Assembly (NCBI GenBank): GCA_037127255.1
Contig: JBANSL010000020.1
Span: 50,071,098 to 50,135,097, forward strand
Source: Persicaria tinctoria
Lineage: Eukaryota > Streptophyta > Magnoliopsida > Caryophyllales > Polygonaceae
DNA: 64,000 nt
Direction of reading: 5' to 3'
Positions 21,180 to 33,340 of this stretch are shown one piece after another. The stretch's first letter is position 1. Each line of letters opens with the position of its first letter. The position numbers were made by a program, and so were the translations under genes. The notes beneath the pieces are model-generated. The model made no database searches and was not told the origin of the DNA. It saw only the letters and a list, made by a program, of their open reading frames with translations.

Positions 21180-21314
21180 GTTGATTGCGGAGGCATGGTG
21201 AGTGTTCTTGTAGTCGACGATTCGGTCATCATGGCTAGTAGCTTTGATGAGCGCCGCCTCAAGCGCGGGGTTGCGGTCCTTCATTGTACCGGAGACGCGC
21301 TGCCCTAGCTTCAT
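21180..21314 (-). pseudogene. Captured N-terminus of an ANTH-domain clathrin-assembly protein
   Basis: From an ATG at 21314-21312 the minus strand reads MKLGQRVSGTMKDRNPALEA, then ALIKATSHDDRIVDYKN. Plant AP180/CALM-like adaptors, which recruit clathrin to membranes, begin with a basic Trp-containing stretch, then K(D/R)-rich sequence, then a conserved (I/V)KATSHD block. Here Gly stands where Trp is usual. Similarity is lost after about 45 codons. It would represent an exon-1 fragment taken up by the TIR element. Confidence 0.55.
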
Positions 21315-21999
21315 CGATCTCGTCGGCATTTGGGGATCAAATTGAGGTCTCGGGTGAGGATTCTGAAATTGATGGAATTGGGACGTTCATCGATCTCGCG
21401 CTGCCACAACTTGGATGATGTTGATGACGATGCGATCGAGGGCGCGCAATTGATGCGAGGACGGGTGGGCGATGGATGCGAGGGCGAGAAATTCGATCGA
21501 TTTCAGCAAGATCCAGGGGAGAAAACGGGAGCAAGGCTTGGATCTGGCCACGTTTCAGCAAGATGATGTGCTGGAATCAGGAGAGAAAACGCCATTACCA
21601 TCCTTTTTTCAGCAAGATTCAGGGAAGAAAGGAGCAAGCCTGATGTTTCCGCATCTCTTATCCAGGTACATATTAGGTTTTCAAATATGAATTTTTGTTT
21701 CTCTTTTCGATTAGTAATTTGAATTTGGGGATTGATTTTCTGCCAAGTAATACTGATTTTCAGCAAGTATTAATGCCTTTGTATTTGTTTTCTGGGATGA
21801 TATTTACTTATTTTTTACAGGATCAGTGTATTTGTGTATGGATTGATTTTTATACAGATTTTCACCAAGTAAAATGACATTGGAGCACCTTTAGTAATAT
21901 CCTGCAAAATCTTAGCTACGCTTTATATGTCAACGAATTCCCGTAAGCAATTGCATTTTTTAACACTAGATATTCCCATCCACATTTCAGCAATAACCA

Positions 22000-22159
22000 T
22001 TTCAGCATCAACAACGTTGCTGAAATCAGAGTTTCAGCATCAACAAAGTTGATGAAACCGGGGTTTCAACATCGACAACGTTGCTGAAATTTCGGTTTTA
22101 GCATCAATAACGTTGCTGAAACCGGGGTTTCAACATCAACAACAGTGCTGAAATTAGGG
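22000..22159. repeat. 32-bp palindromic tandem array, five units
   Basis: Units begin at 22000, 22032, 22064, 22096 and 22128, a strict 32-bp period, with a sixth partial unit at 22160. Each unit is roughly TTTCAGCA, then TCAACAACGT, then TGCTGAAA, then a 6-base linker. TTTCAGCA and TGCTGAAA are inverted copies, so each unit can form its own hairpin. TTTCAGCAA also recurs singly at about 20744, 21501, 21553, 21607, 21756, 21984 and many times in 22160-22445, mixed with CGCGGAAAAAAA blocks. Confidence 0.8.
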
Positions 22160-22615
22160 TTTCAGCAACTCCGGATTCTGTAGCTTCGGGAAAAAAAAAC
22201 AACAACGCGAAAGAAACAGAGGGTGGCACAAGGGTTTCAGCAACGCGGAAAAAAAAAAACTGCTGAAACAGAGGGTGACACAGGAGTTTCAGCAACTCCG
22301 ATTTCAACAACGCGGAAAAAAAAAACTCAATCTCGCGGGAAAAAAAAAACTCAATTTCAGCAACTTCGGTTTCAGCAGTTTCAGCAACGCGGAAAACAAA
22401 ACTCAATTTCGCGGAAAAAAAAACCTCAATTTCAGCAACTTAGTTTCAACAGTGGGTGGACATTTTGTTAATATGGAGAGAACGGTGGACACTTTCCTAA
22501 TAAAGGCAAAAAATTTGGACATCCTAGTAATCACACCTTAATTTTTTTAAACATGGGTGGGACCCGCTGATGGATATCGACAACAAGTACAGACACATTA
22601 GCGGTGTATCCAATA

Positions 22616-23035
22616 AAAGTTATCGGTGTATTTAACAATCCCTTCTATACCATACATTGGATTTACTCGATTGAGTTCTAGCTAGCTCTAATTAAGTGTT
22701 TACATCACTTTGGATATTAAAAATGAAATACTATCTATTTAATTGAAGAAATATATCAACACGCACGTCTTAATTCATACACCCTGGACTAGTCTCATCC
22801 ATGATCCATGCATGCACTTCCAAACCATATATGATGGATGCCACCAACGTAACTTTACTATTAAATTATGTTTTGACATTGGTTTGAGAATCCAATTAAA
22901 TATCAAAATATAAGATAGGATAAAATCTATAAATGGTTTATTATAACAAAAAATTATATAAATTCAACATAACTTTCGATCGTTTTTATACAATCCGACT
23001 AAGATTTCTTAAAACCTAAAAAAGATCGAGCTCAT
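22616..23035. other. Intergenic DNA, no gene seen
   Basis: AT-rich, no coding frame. Immediately outside the TIR element a second TATCGGTGTAT (22621) echoes the AGCGGTGTAT of the element end. Confidence 0.5.
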
Positions 23036-23592
23036 TACTTGGAACAAGCCAGAAAGGGAGTGGATCACTGCCAATGTCGACGGGACGGTTAGCAAAAATG
23101 GTGACGCGTAGGCGGGCAGAGTGTTGCGTGATGGTGATCGAAGGTTTATTGCATGCACATCGTGTTGAGACGTGCCCGGTGATTATGAAGGAGTTGTGGG
23201 GTATCCTAGCTAGATTGCCTTCGAACCACTTGGTAGTTGGGCTATCGGAAGGTCAAGATTGAAACAGATTCGGTGATTGCCCTTAATTTGGTTAAGAAAT
23301 GTGTGTGGTTGAGAGTCATCCGATGTCTAGCCTGGTAAATCTCTGTCAAGGCTTTATCAGCGGATTCTGGGATATTCAGGTCATCCATATCTTTAGGGAA
23401 GCGAATCACGTCATCGACTCTCTTACTACTTTTGCTCTTCTTTTACAGAGAGGGTTGTCGGATCCTCCGAGTTTGTTGTTTCTTTGTTAGATGATGACAA
23501 TAGAGGAAGGGCTACCGCCTACTGAATAGTAGTCCGAACTCGCTTCCTTGAGAGTTGAGAGGCTTGCCTCTATTGTTTTACAAAAAAAAATA
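23036..23592 (+). pseudogene. 5'-truncated LINE tail with RNase H domain and poly(A)
   Basis: A frame with interruptions reads TWNKPEREWITANVDGTVSK, a stop, AGRVLRDGDRRFIACTS, then (after damage) KIETDSVIALNLVKK, then VIHIFREANHVIDSL. These are the landmarks of the plant LINE C-terminal RNase H domain (VDG, ETDS, FREAN-x-x-D-x-L). The segment ends in an A-rich tail at 23581-23592. There are several stops and at least one frame change. It is a dead 5'-truncated copy. Confidence 0.75.
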
Positions 23593-24867
23593 AAAATCGA
23601 TATATGCTCTTTTTCTTTAATCATATATTCAAGCTAAAATATGGAGAAGGAAACAACTTAAAAATTTAATTATGAGGGATTAAGCACTTTACCTTATATT
23701 TCAATATACCACCATTATAAAACACATACTATTTGAACAAGGGTATGTGTATTTCATATACCACCATTATAAAACACATACTACGTAGTATTTAAAAAGT
23801 TGATACTCTTTTTCTTTATTAGTATGTGTTTCATTGATTAAATTAAATTTTTTAATCATTACGCTCTTTTTCTAACGTTTTATACAAAATTAGTTTTGTT
23901 TTCCCCTTTCACCCCCTATTTAAACAAAAGTAACACACACATATACTATCATCTACCCTCATCTAATCATTATCCCTCCTATCTTATTTTTCATATTAAA
24001 AATAACATTATCTTCTTATCTAAAATCACTCTTCATTTTCTCAGGGAAAATTGCCCTTACCTCCCTGTTTAATCGACGTGAAAAAATATTTGATTGATTT
24101 ATTTAAAAAATCACATAATATCTCAATATTACAGAATATATCCCTATAAAAGTTCAAATTCACCTTTTTTCAAGCAAAACACAAGTTTTGGACGGAAGGC
24201 AAAATGTTGCGAAACGCTAGAATTACTATGCAAAAATCTCAAAACTCTTATTTACCACCCGAATTAAGTTAAACCACATAGTTATCTCGCGAAAAATTCG
24301 TTATAATAACCAACTATCCTCAAAAAATTATATGTTGAACATTTTTCTTTATTTTAAATTAAATATATTGATCATAATTGAAGTGATGCTAAATAATCGA
24401 GTATTTGGTTGTATGGGACAAAATTTCGTTTGGTGGTGCTTTACTTTGGATTAGATTAGATAAGCGATAGTTTAATATATTAGGGATAAAGTATATTCTC
24501 TATATTTTCTTTTCTTTTCTTTTTATTTTGACATTTGAGAAATTTGTTTAATATATAATCGGTTTCAATCTGGTAAAATTTAAAGAAAAACTATACCAAT
24601 AGAATTTCTCACTCATTTCAATAAAACAAAAGAAATAAAAAAAAGGGATTGGCGAAGGGTGAAATTTTTTTCCCTTCACTTTACCCATTTTTACAATTCT
24701 CATGTCAATCATCGATCTCGGTTGACTAGTTTCTGTAGTGCTCGATCGCGACAAATCTTAATTAGGATAAGTCCGTAATTAGGCTATTATTTATAACAAT
24801 GATTAGCTAAAACTTAGATAATATAATAAAATTTAATGAAGTTGGTAGCTATGTATAAGAATATCTT
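23593..24867. other. AT-rich intergenic DNA with a short direct duplication
   Basis: ATACCACCATTATAAAACAC occurs at about 23706 and again at about 23759 with matching flanks, a local duplication. Otherwise no gene is seen. Confidence 0.5.
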
Positions 24868-25102
24868 ATTTGTTTCAAGATATAAATCATTTGATTTTTT
24901 TTTCACGCTTTTAAAAATTAAAAATTCTATAAAATTTCAACTTTTTAATCAGTTTTTAAAACACATACTATGTCTATTAATAAGTATAATTTATTTTTAA
25001 AAATATTATTTAAAAAATTAATATTATTAAAAAAAATTTAACTTATTAAAAAATGTGTCAGAAAAAATTAAATCATATTTTAAAACATAGAAAATATTCT
25101 CT
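24868..25102. mobile_element. Degenerate MITE-like inverted-repeat element
   Basis: The left part (AATATCTTATTTGTTTCAAG, then AAATCATTTGATTTTTTT) matches the right part inverted (AAATTAAATCATATTTTAAA, then AATATTCT). The internal ACACATTTT/AAAATGTGT blocks resemble the MITE at 7464. The ends are eroded and coordinates are approximate. Confidence 0.45.
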
Positions 25103-25349
25103 ATGCAATTAGTAGTGATGTCGTCGTGGATCATGCGTATATATTTGTGAAATTGTGAGAGAGAAACCATATATACATCTATCTATACGAGCCAAATGTT
25201 TGTGGGGATTCACTAGCAATTGACCCTCGATCACGTTAATTCAGCTCAATGATTCCTTAATTAAAAAATATACATACGCGCTAAACGACTTCATATATGA
25301 TATTTTTTACTCCTATGGGGAAGTTGTGCGACTATATACAATTATACAT

Positions 25350-25973
25350 TGTTGGATAATGATCCTGCTGGAACCTGTGAATACAACAATTAGCAAACAC
25401 GTTAGGGATGTAGGTCGAACCTTGTTTCTGTGAAGGGGTTGGGCTGCGGTGAAGCGTGGTATGAGAGCCACTGAATGAGAAACGTATTTGTCCCCGACAG
25501 TGATGCAGATTGTATGCGAGGCAACGTCCCCCAAGGATTTCACCGTCTTCTCTCACAGGTGCACTCGAGGGAGAGAAGTTGGAACTGGAACAGACGCTCA
25601 GAACGGGAAAAGGGTAGGAGAAAACAGGAGATGGAGAGAGGCGATTGTGTTCGTTGTGTGCTTAGTGAAAAACAGATATTCGCGGATAAGCACGAACAAG
25701 CTAATATGTAATATCTTCGGCCTCAAAGAATAATTTTTCCGCAAAAAATTAACTCCAACTCCAATCTCGGAGCACGAGCACGAGCCGAGCCGGACGGACG
25801 GCGGCGGCGGGCGCCCGTGTGGGTGCCCCGTCTCCTGCTCAACCTCTCAATGTAGGTAGTGGAAGAGACTCCTTAAAAACCCTTTAGGGTACCCTTGAAC
25901 TTTCCATGTGGGATGTGGGAAGTCCAAATGGCACCTTCCTTAAAACCATCTTCTATATGCATTACCTCCAACA
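25350..25973 (-). repeat. Copia-2 3' LTR (promoter segment deleted)
   Basis: 624 bp against 723 bp for the 5' LTR. A block of roughly 130 bases present at 33847-33990 of the other copy, including its TATA box, is missing here. It also has a divergent insertion near 25738-25785. Confidence 0.9.
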
Positions 25974-25984
25974 ATCCCCCACAA
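25974..25984 (-). other. Copia-2 polypurine tract
   Basis: On the minus strand TGTGGGGGAT directly precedes the 3' LTR. Confidence 0.75.
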
Positions 25985-26485
25985 ATGCAGATAGAAGGGT
26001 TTAAAAACCGAGGTTTTGAAAACGAGTTCTGAGCGTGTCGAGGTTAGTGCTTAAATGCTGATGTCTTGCGACTTGAATCAGCACATAGTGAAACTAGCAA
26101 TCCTTTAGATAGAGTGAATGGCCAGAGGCCTTGAATTCCTCCACTTCAGGGTAAACCAGCAACACACACTTTCCACGGGTCCTGTAACGTTCCGCTAAGT
26201 CTTATCACATAAGACATCCAAGTTTTGGCACACCTTGGGTGCTCATGAGTGTTCTAGTGATGACTGCCCTAAGTCTCACCTTGGAGGGTTGCCAATCACT
26301 GACACTCACGTAGGTGACTTCAACATATCTGTCTCAATACAGAAAACCCCCACAGTGGGTTATGAAGTCATTAAGAGCTCTAAGGCTCAACCTCTCATTT
26401 GTTGTTCGGTGATCTATCAGGTCCGTCTCAAAGGAACACCCAATGCCTGGGCTATAGAATCATTAAGAGCGTTAGCTCAACCTCA

Positions 26486-29455
26486 CTATACACTTGCCAT
26501 AGGAATGGGAGATGTGTATCTCATATGAGTCTTTCCATGGCTTACGTTCGACCAAATTAATGGTTTCCGCCACAGATTCCTCATCTCACAGGCTTTAGCC
26601 CCATTCCCCCTCGACGTGTCAAGGACTAGCCTTCTGCAAAGTCCTTTGGTCAATGGATCCGCAATGTTCCTATCTGACCGCACATACTCTAAAGAGAGTA
26701 CCCCATTTCTTATCAACTGCCTCACAGCCTCATGTCGGATGCGTATATGCCTTTTCTTGCCATTATACGCTTCGCTGTTTGCTACCCCAATGGCAGCCTG
26801 TGAGTCACAGTGTAGAGAAATCGCAGGAGCCGGATGCCCCCACATTGGTATATCTGCCAGTAGGCTTCTCAGCCACTCAGCCTCTTGCCCTACTAGGTCT
26901 AGAGCTATAAACTCTGACTCCATCATCGATCGGGCTATGCAACTCTGCTTTGCAGATTTCCATGAGACAGCTGCACCACACAATGAAAAAACATATCCAC
27001 TAGTGGAGCAAATTTCATCAGTCCCGCTTACCCAGTTTGCATCACAATATCCTTCTAGAACGCAGGGAAAACCCTCAAAATGTAATCCCCAATCAAGAGT
27101 GCCTCTAAGGTATCTCATTACCCTTCTAAGTGCAATCCAGTGTCCTTTGCTAGGATTATATATATATATATATATCTATTGAGTCTACTTACTGCATAAG
27201 CTATGTCAGGCCGAGTATAGTTCATCAAACACATTAGACTCCCAATAACTTTAGCGTATTCCTCTTGGGAAACACCTATACCTGAGTTCTTCACTAACTC
27301 TATGGTAGCATCATATGGGGTCCTAACTGGCGTCACATCATAGTTGTTAAACTTTTTCAATACCTTCTGTACATAATGGGATTGAGACAAAGTAAAGCCA
27401 TTTTTAGTTCTAGTCACTTTAACACCTAGAATCACATCAGCTTCACCTAAGTCTTTCATTTCAAAGCGAGAGGAAAGAAACTTTTTAGTTTCATTTATCA
27501 CATGCATGTTAGTGCCAAATAACAACATATCATCAACATATAGGCACAAAATAACACAACCGGAATTGTACATCTTGGTATAAACACATGCATCAGATCC
27601 ACTAACCACAAATCCAAAGCTCAACACAGTGTTATGGAATTTTTCATACCATTGTTTAGGTGCTTGCTTTAGGCCATATAGAGATTTCTTTAACCTACAA
27701 ACCATGTTCTCCTTACCTGGAACCACAAAACCCGGAGGTTGTTCCATGTATATTTCCTCATCTAGATCACCATTCAGAAAAGCAGTCTTTACATCCATTT
27801 GATGTACTAAGAGCTTGTAATTAGATGCTAAAGCAAATAATGTTCTAATGGTTGCAATCTTAGTTACAGGAGAACAGGTGTCAAAATAATCTACTCCATG
27901 TTTCTGTGTGAATCCTTTGATTACTAGTCTTGCCTTAAATCTTTCAATAGAACCATCTGTTCTAAGTTTCCTCTTAAAGATCCATTTACAACCAATGACC
28001 TTATAACCTCTAGGAAGATCAACTAGTTCCCAAGTGTGATTACTTGTGATAGATTCAATTTCACTGTTTACCGCATCTTTCCAAAAACTAGCATCAAAAG
28101 AACTCATAGCTTCTTTATATGTTCTAGGTTCATCCTCTATCATGTGAACATAAACTAGAGCTTCATTGATTTCATCTAAATCACGGAGTTCAGTTAAGAA
28201 AGCAGTCACAAAATCAGGACCATAGCTAGTTTCTGTTCTACGTCTTTTACTTCTTCTAATTTCACTAGGTTCATCAACATTGATAGAAGCAGGTAAAGAC
28301 AAAGATGCAGCTTCAGAAACAGCAGGAATACTATCATGTTCTTTCTTCAAAGGAAAAATATGCTCAAAAAATTCAGCATCACGATATTCACACATAGATC
28401 TGTCATGCAAGCACATAAACCTATAGGCATCACTGTTCTCAGCATAACCAACAAACATGGCATCAACAGTCTTAGATCCAAGGTTATCTCTTTTAAATGC
28501 AGGAATCCCAACTTTAGCTAAACACCCCCACACTCTCATCAACCCTAGGTTAGGAGGATGTCCTTTCCATATTTCATAAGGGGTTTTGTCTAACTTCTTA
28601 TGGGGTACCTTGTTAAGAATGTAGTTTGCAGAAAGAACAACTTCACCCCACAAAGAGTCGGGTGACCCAGAGCTCACAAGCATAGAAAGCATCATGTTTT
28701 TTAAAGTTCTGTTCTTTCTTTCTGCTACTCCATTCGATTGAGGGCTATAGGGTGCTTTACGTTCATGAATTATGCCATTATTCTCACAGAATTCTTTCAA
28801 GAACGCTGTCCCATATTCCCCACCTCTATCAGATCTAAGTCTTTTCACTTTTCTGTCAAGTTGGTTTTCTACCTCAGCTTTGTAGATTAAGAACATTTTC
28901 TCTGCCTCATCCTTAGATCTTAGCAGATATAACTTGGTGTATCTAGAATAATCATCTACAAATGTGATGTAATACCTTTTACCACCTCTGCTCTCAGAGT
29001 TCCTAAAATCAGCTAGATCGGTGTGAACTAATTCTAGCAATTCGGTGGACCTCTTTGTTACAGGTTTGAAAGGCTTCTTGGTGAACATAGCTTCCACGCA
29101 AATTTCACATTTTTTATGATCATTATTACCCAAGTTTGAGATTAGGCCCATTTTATGCAATTTGTTCACAGATTCAACATTCACATGACCTAATCTAGCA
29201 TGTCAAAGATCAACATCAACAACGATATAAGCGGAAGTACGTAGAAGCTATATTAGCAGAATCAACAATAGTTTGCAAAACAAACAATTCACCAAAGTTG
29301 TAAGCCTTCCCTAAAAACTTTCCATTCTTGGACAAGACTATAGAGTCACCTTCCATGAGTCCCTTTAGCCCGGCTCGAGATAAGAGCCCTCCAGAGATCA
29401 GGTTCCGTCGCAGGGAAGGCATATAAAAGACATTCTGCAGGCTTAGGATGTTACC
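26486..29455 (-). pseudogene. Copia-2 pol: integrase, reverse transcriptase, RNase H
   Basis: Read leftwards:
- a gag-pre-integrase region with HARLGHVNVESVNKLHKMG, preceded by a TGA in the place of the usual Trp
- integrase with HTDLADF, LRSDRGGEY and VAERKNRT (all three acidic residues present)
- RT with LYVDDMLLFG (about 27520-27545)
- RNase H with GYCDANW, SEFIAL and [11 protein letters not shown].
The main frame is open from 29184 to 27118. A frame change and stop lie near 29200-29225. Near 27158-27178 a run of TA repeats replaces codons after RLNRY and shifts the frame, and RNase H resumes in another frame from 27118. RNase H ends at 26486. Confidence 0.9.
27155..27178. repeat. TA microsatellite inside the Copia-2 coding region
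   Basis: About ten TA units interrupt the RT/RNase H junction where the family has a conserved stretch before the (R)RVMRYLRGT motif. The expansion accounts for the frame change between the two pol segments. Confidence 0.8.
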
Positions 29456-30459
29456 TTAGGTGAGCTTCAGCGAGACCTTCCCTTTGCCTAGCACCTCTGA
29501 CTGGCTTAAGTTCCCCATGTAGACTTGCTCAGCTCCACTTGCAGGTTCGAACTCATCAAATAACTCTCTGTTGCCGCAGAAGTGCTTTGTGGCCCTAGTG
29601 TCCACAATCCATTCGGTCATGCTCCCAATGATGTTAGCTTTAGTGACCACTGCAACAATGACTTCAGGAGCACCACCTTCAGCGACGTTTGCAATGCCTT
29701 TGTCCTGTTGACCGTTGTTCTTTTGGACAGCATACTGAGCATCCTTCCTCTCACGGCACTGGAACGCCCTGTAGCCTTGTCGACCACACACATAGCAGCC
29801 AGTGTTGTTCCGCTTCTCTCCATTGTTGTTCTTCTTGAACTTCGCAGGCTTTTTGTTTTGTCCTCCAGGGCCCTTCTTGGTCTTCTTGTTGAAAGGCGGC
29901 TTATTGCCTTTCTTGTTGACCTGCGGAGTTTCAACAATGTTAGCTTTTACCGTGTCAACATCAGTGTTGGAGGTCTCCTTCTCCTTCAGCCGGTTTGCTT
30001 CCTCAATCTTCAGATGGCTGACGAGTTCCTCCAAGGCAAGATCTTTCTTTTTGTGTTTGAGGTGATTGCGGCAACGTGCCCATGACTCAGACAATTTCTC
30101 AATCAGGACGTTCTCCTGAAGAACTTCGTACATCTTCATCCCTTCGGCCAATATATCCACTACCAAATTCTCATACTCATGCACCTGCTCCATGATAGGC
30201 TTGTCGTCCACCATCTTGAACTAGATCCACTGTCCAGTCACGTACTTGCACTTCCCAGCATCGTCAGTGCCGTACTTCTTGTCTAGGGTTTCGCAGATAG
30301 TCTTAGCAGACTTCTGGATCAGCAGCAGGTCGAATAGAGCGTTCGTCATGTGGTTAAGCAAGTAGCCTCTTGAGGTTTTGTTGTCGCGTTGGTACTTCAC
30401 GAGCTCCGCAAAAGGCGTAGGCGGGTTGGGCGGCGCATCGTCCTCAGCAACAGCAGCAG
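29456..30459 (-). pseudogene. Copia-2 gag (C-terminal part) and protease
   Basis: The frame reads leftwards from 30459 (AAVAEDDAPPNPP), through the gag core (NKTSRGYLLNHMTNALFDLL and EYENLVVDIL), a Lys-rich linker and a zinc knuckle CYVCGRQGYRAFQC. A protease site, WIVDTRATKHFCG, follows. Two key residues are lost: Tyr for the zinc-binding His, and Arg for the Gly of the protease D-T-G. A TAG at about 30221 and a TAA at 29456 interrupt the same frame, each where a Gln codon fits. All four changes can be explained by C-to-T or G-to-A transitions. Confidence 0.85.
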
Positions 30460-30464
30460 CCGCA

Positions 30465-31450
30465 TGTAACACCCCTTCTTAATACACTGAAGAGATGTTG
30501 CAGCGCCAGCAATTACGCAGACTTTAATGTCTTTGTAACCGCCTTAGGCTTATAGGGACATGCAACCATGCTCCCATAAACAAGATGATAAAATACAAAT
30601 ATTAAATAAGCGGAAGACTTAAATATAAAATAATCTCCTAAGATAAAATAAGTTACCCAAACAAAGGGTCCAAATACAATAACCGAAATAATGAAATAAC
30701 AACAGCGGAAATAATATTCAAATAGTAGCAGCGGAATGAATAAAATAAATCCCATAAATTCTAAAAGTTTGTACCTTACTTCAAAACACAATAAAACTGA
30801 AAACAACGAAATGCTTTATTCTTCAGCGCCTCAAGACCGTTTACTTAAACCTGTGGATCGACGGCTGAGGTGTAGTATGCAGACCAGGGACCCCAACCGT
30901 TCAAAGGAGAAAAATAGGACGGTTAGTCTTTTTACGACTAGCAAGTAGCAGAAAGTAAAAATGTTCAAGACTCCATCTACCACCCATTGACCATAAAAGG
31001 GCATTGGTGATTGTAGACTAAAATATGAATTATGAGTAAATATTTATGTGGAACCTGACTCGTTTGAGTAATATAAAATAAAATAACAGGATGATCCAAA
31101 AAGGACCGAGTGTTTGAATGGGATGCGGATCTGGAGATCCTAGGGAATCATATTCTGAGTACGGAAAGAATATGATATAACGTCACTGAAAGTGGGTCAC
31201 CTATTAGTAAGGTACAACGCAATAATAGTAATAACACAATATACACAACATTATCGTTTACTTAGGACAAGTGATACCAGCCTCGGCCGCATATACTGGG
31301 CGGATGACCTACTACCCTTAGGTAGATGTACCCATTCGAGAGATTTGCAATTTCGAAGGGGCATCTCATGAGACGTTTATAGAGCAAGGTATAACCGAAC
31401 CTTGACCTGACTTTACCCTTTTTCCATTATTTAAGACACATCATAATATC

Positions 31451-31490
<40 letters not shown>

Positions 31491-33327
31491 GTAATAATGA
31501 CACAACTCGTATAAGTACCAATCCACAAATACATCCTAGGTGACCACAAAAGCATAATGTACACTTTAGATCTATAAAGTACACGAAATAATATAACTGA
31601 CAAGCATGGATATTCAAAACCAATAATATACCATACTTAACTAGCACGAAGGAACAAAATGGACAAATCATGCTTTTTAGGAAGTTCGGGCATTTAATGT
31701 AATTTTCTCAAACCATAGGATCAAATTATAATTACCCGAGTTGACATGCTATGTGAGATTAAGGAATTGATAAATAGCAACAAACTGAACTAACTTGCAT
31801 ATTTACCACAAACTCATAGCATGGAACTTATAAAGGACACAAAAAGCAATAATTGCGTTAAAGGCACGAAATTTGCAGAAATGCACTGATTGAACCAAAC
31901 TACTTGCCTTAATCCGACGAAATGCTTATTCGTGGTTGAGCAAAATAATCTGATAAAGGACCTGAGATTTTACAGAATTAAATAGGGTATTAGTAACTTT
32001 TTAGAAATTACGGAAACGGCACCGTAACTTTTAAAAAGTACAAAACTTACCCTTGCTTTTCCCAAAAGCCAACCCGATTATGTCTCACAAAATTTCAGGA
32101 GCTGTAAAGGCTGTAAACTGTTCCAAAACAGTAGGTAGGTTAGATTAAACATCACATACTTGTTCGAAACTCGACAACTTGCGATGAATAGAGCGGATCT
32201 TACCCAAACGAGACTAAAAAACGTCCAAGTTTCGAGCTTATGAACCCTTGGATATGGTATGAATCTGAAAGGAATAATTTTGGTCAGATAACAGCCCTTG
32301 GATTGAAGGAAAGAAAGAAAAACGAACATAAATCACGTTTTTCTGAACTACAGAAACACTGCTCACCAGTCAAGTTCGAGGCTGTGTTACGATTGTCTTG
32401 AAGAAGGTATGAAGGAAAGGACAAATGGGTTCAACAGAGGGTGTTGCAAGATTTCTGATGCAGTCGGCGTCTCTGGATTTGGACCACGGTGCTGGTGGTG
32501 GCAAAGCCCGAAAGTAGGCTTGTCGAACACTGTTCTGCAGCAACTTCCGACGCCGATTTGGACGTCTTTCCGGTGAGCTGCTGCGTTGGGGCTTGCACGG
32601 TGGTTTCCTGGGTGTTGGAGAAGACTAGTGGTGGCAGCCTTCAGCCCTGGTGTCGCCGGAATCGCGGTCGAGGGTGATCGGAGATAGTTGGTGATTTGTG
32701 ATCTTCGGTCGCTGTTGATGGGTTCGTAGAGAATGAATGGGAAAGGTTTATGGCGAGAGGGTTAACTGGAATAGAAGAATGCATCGTTCTCTTCAGGTTG
32801 ACCTAATTCGAATCCCCTAAAGATAGAGATTTGGGGTTGAAAAATCTGGCCAAAGATTACTAGTTATCCTATAGTTAAAGATAGAATTTGTTAGAAAAAA
32901 AAAATCAGATTTCCTTGCCTTCCACCGTGTACAGATTTGCTGCGCTGCTGGGCTCATCTCGGAATGTCGAGTGGCTGTTGTGAGGCCGGCCCACTTGACA
33001 CACACATATATATATATGCTTAGTATATATTTATATATACCTATATATGTATATTATACCCATAAATATACTTATCACGTATATTTATATCTAAATATAT
33101 AACTAGTTACCCACTAATTTACCCATAAATAATATATAAATATTATTTGTAAAACTTTAATTTATTTAAATAATTTAAATAAATTAATTTCCCACATTTC
33201 ACATTATAAAATGTGAAATAATTATCTTACGAACTAGACACATTAAAATAATAGAAATAAGAAGTAATTCCGACTTTTATTTAATTAAATTCTAAAATTA
33301 AATAAACGGAAATACGAGGGTATTTCA
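30465..33327 (-). mobile_element. Solo LTR (probably Ty3/gypsy, chromovirus-like) inside Copia-2 gag
   Basis: 2863 bp with TGTAACACCC at the left and GGGTATTTCA at the right. It is bounded by a perfect CCGCA duplication (30460-30464 and 33328-33332). No coding domain or internal LTR copy is seen, so it is best read as a long solo LTR. On the minus strand it has an AT-rich start, a GC-rich gene-like stretch (about 32700-32400) and phrases typical of Tekay/Del-type LTRs near 31400-31270. It contains an AAC microsatellite at 31450-31490. The family call is tentative; the insertion boundaries are firm. Confidence 0.8.
31450..31490. repeat. AAC trinucleotide microsatellite
   Basis: About thirteen AAC units. 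They produce an artificial poly-Leu frame on the other strand. Confidence 0.95.
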
Positions 33328-33340
33328 CCGCAGGGGCGCC

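Larger units (their letters stand above)
20539..22613. mobile_element. Non-autonomous TIR transposon carrying gene fragments (Pack-type)
   Basis: CTGGATACACCGTTAAT at the left end is matched inverted at the right end (ATTAGCGGTGTATCCAA). TA flanks both sides (20537-20538 and 22614-22615). Further inside, both arms share an inverted block with GCCTTTATT, then AGTGTCC, then GTCCACC. This gives imperfect terminal inverted repeats of about 165-190 bp. There is no transposase. The interior is GC-rich and contains two apparent host-gene fragments, a 32-bp palindromic array and A-rich runs. The superfamily is unclear: long TIRs suggest Mutator, but no 9-bp duplication was found. Confidence 0.65.

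Noticed and set aside
22000..22160. Regular 32-bp repeats could suggest a CRISPR-like array
   Set aside because: The units are contiguous without unique spacers, lie in a plant transposon, and no cas gene is present.
22104..22471. Open frames rich in Gln/Lys or Phe in the palindromic zone
   Set aside because: They reflect the TTTCAGCAA and poly-A repeats; no domain and no conserved start.
25475..25733. Short plus-strand frames in the Copia-2 LTR (repeated at 33658)
   Set aside because: They occur in both LTR copies only because the LTR is repeated; there are no motifs.
31441..31671. Open frame ending in poly-Leu
   Set aside because: It is produced by the AAC microsatellite inside the solo LTR.
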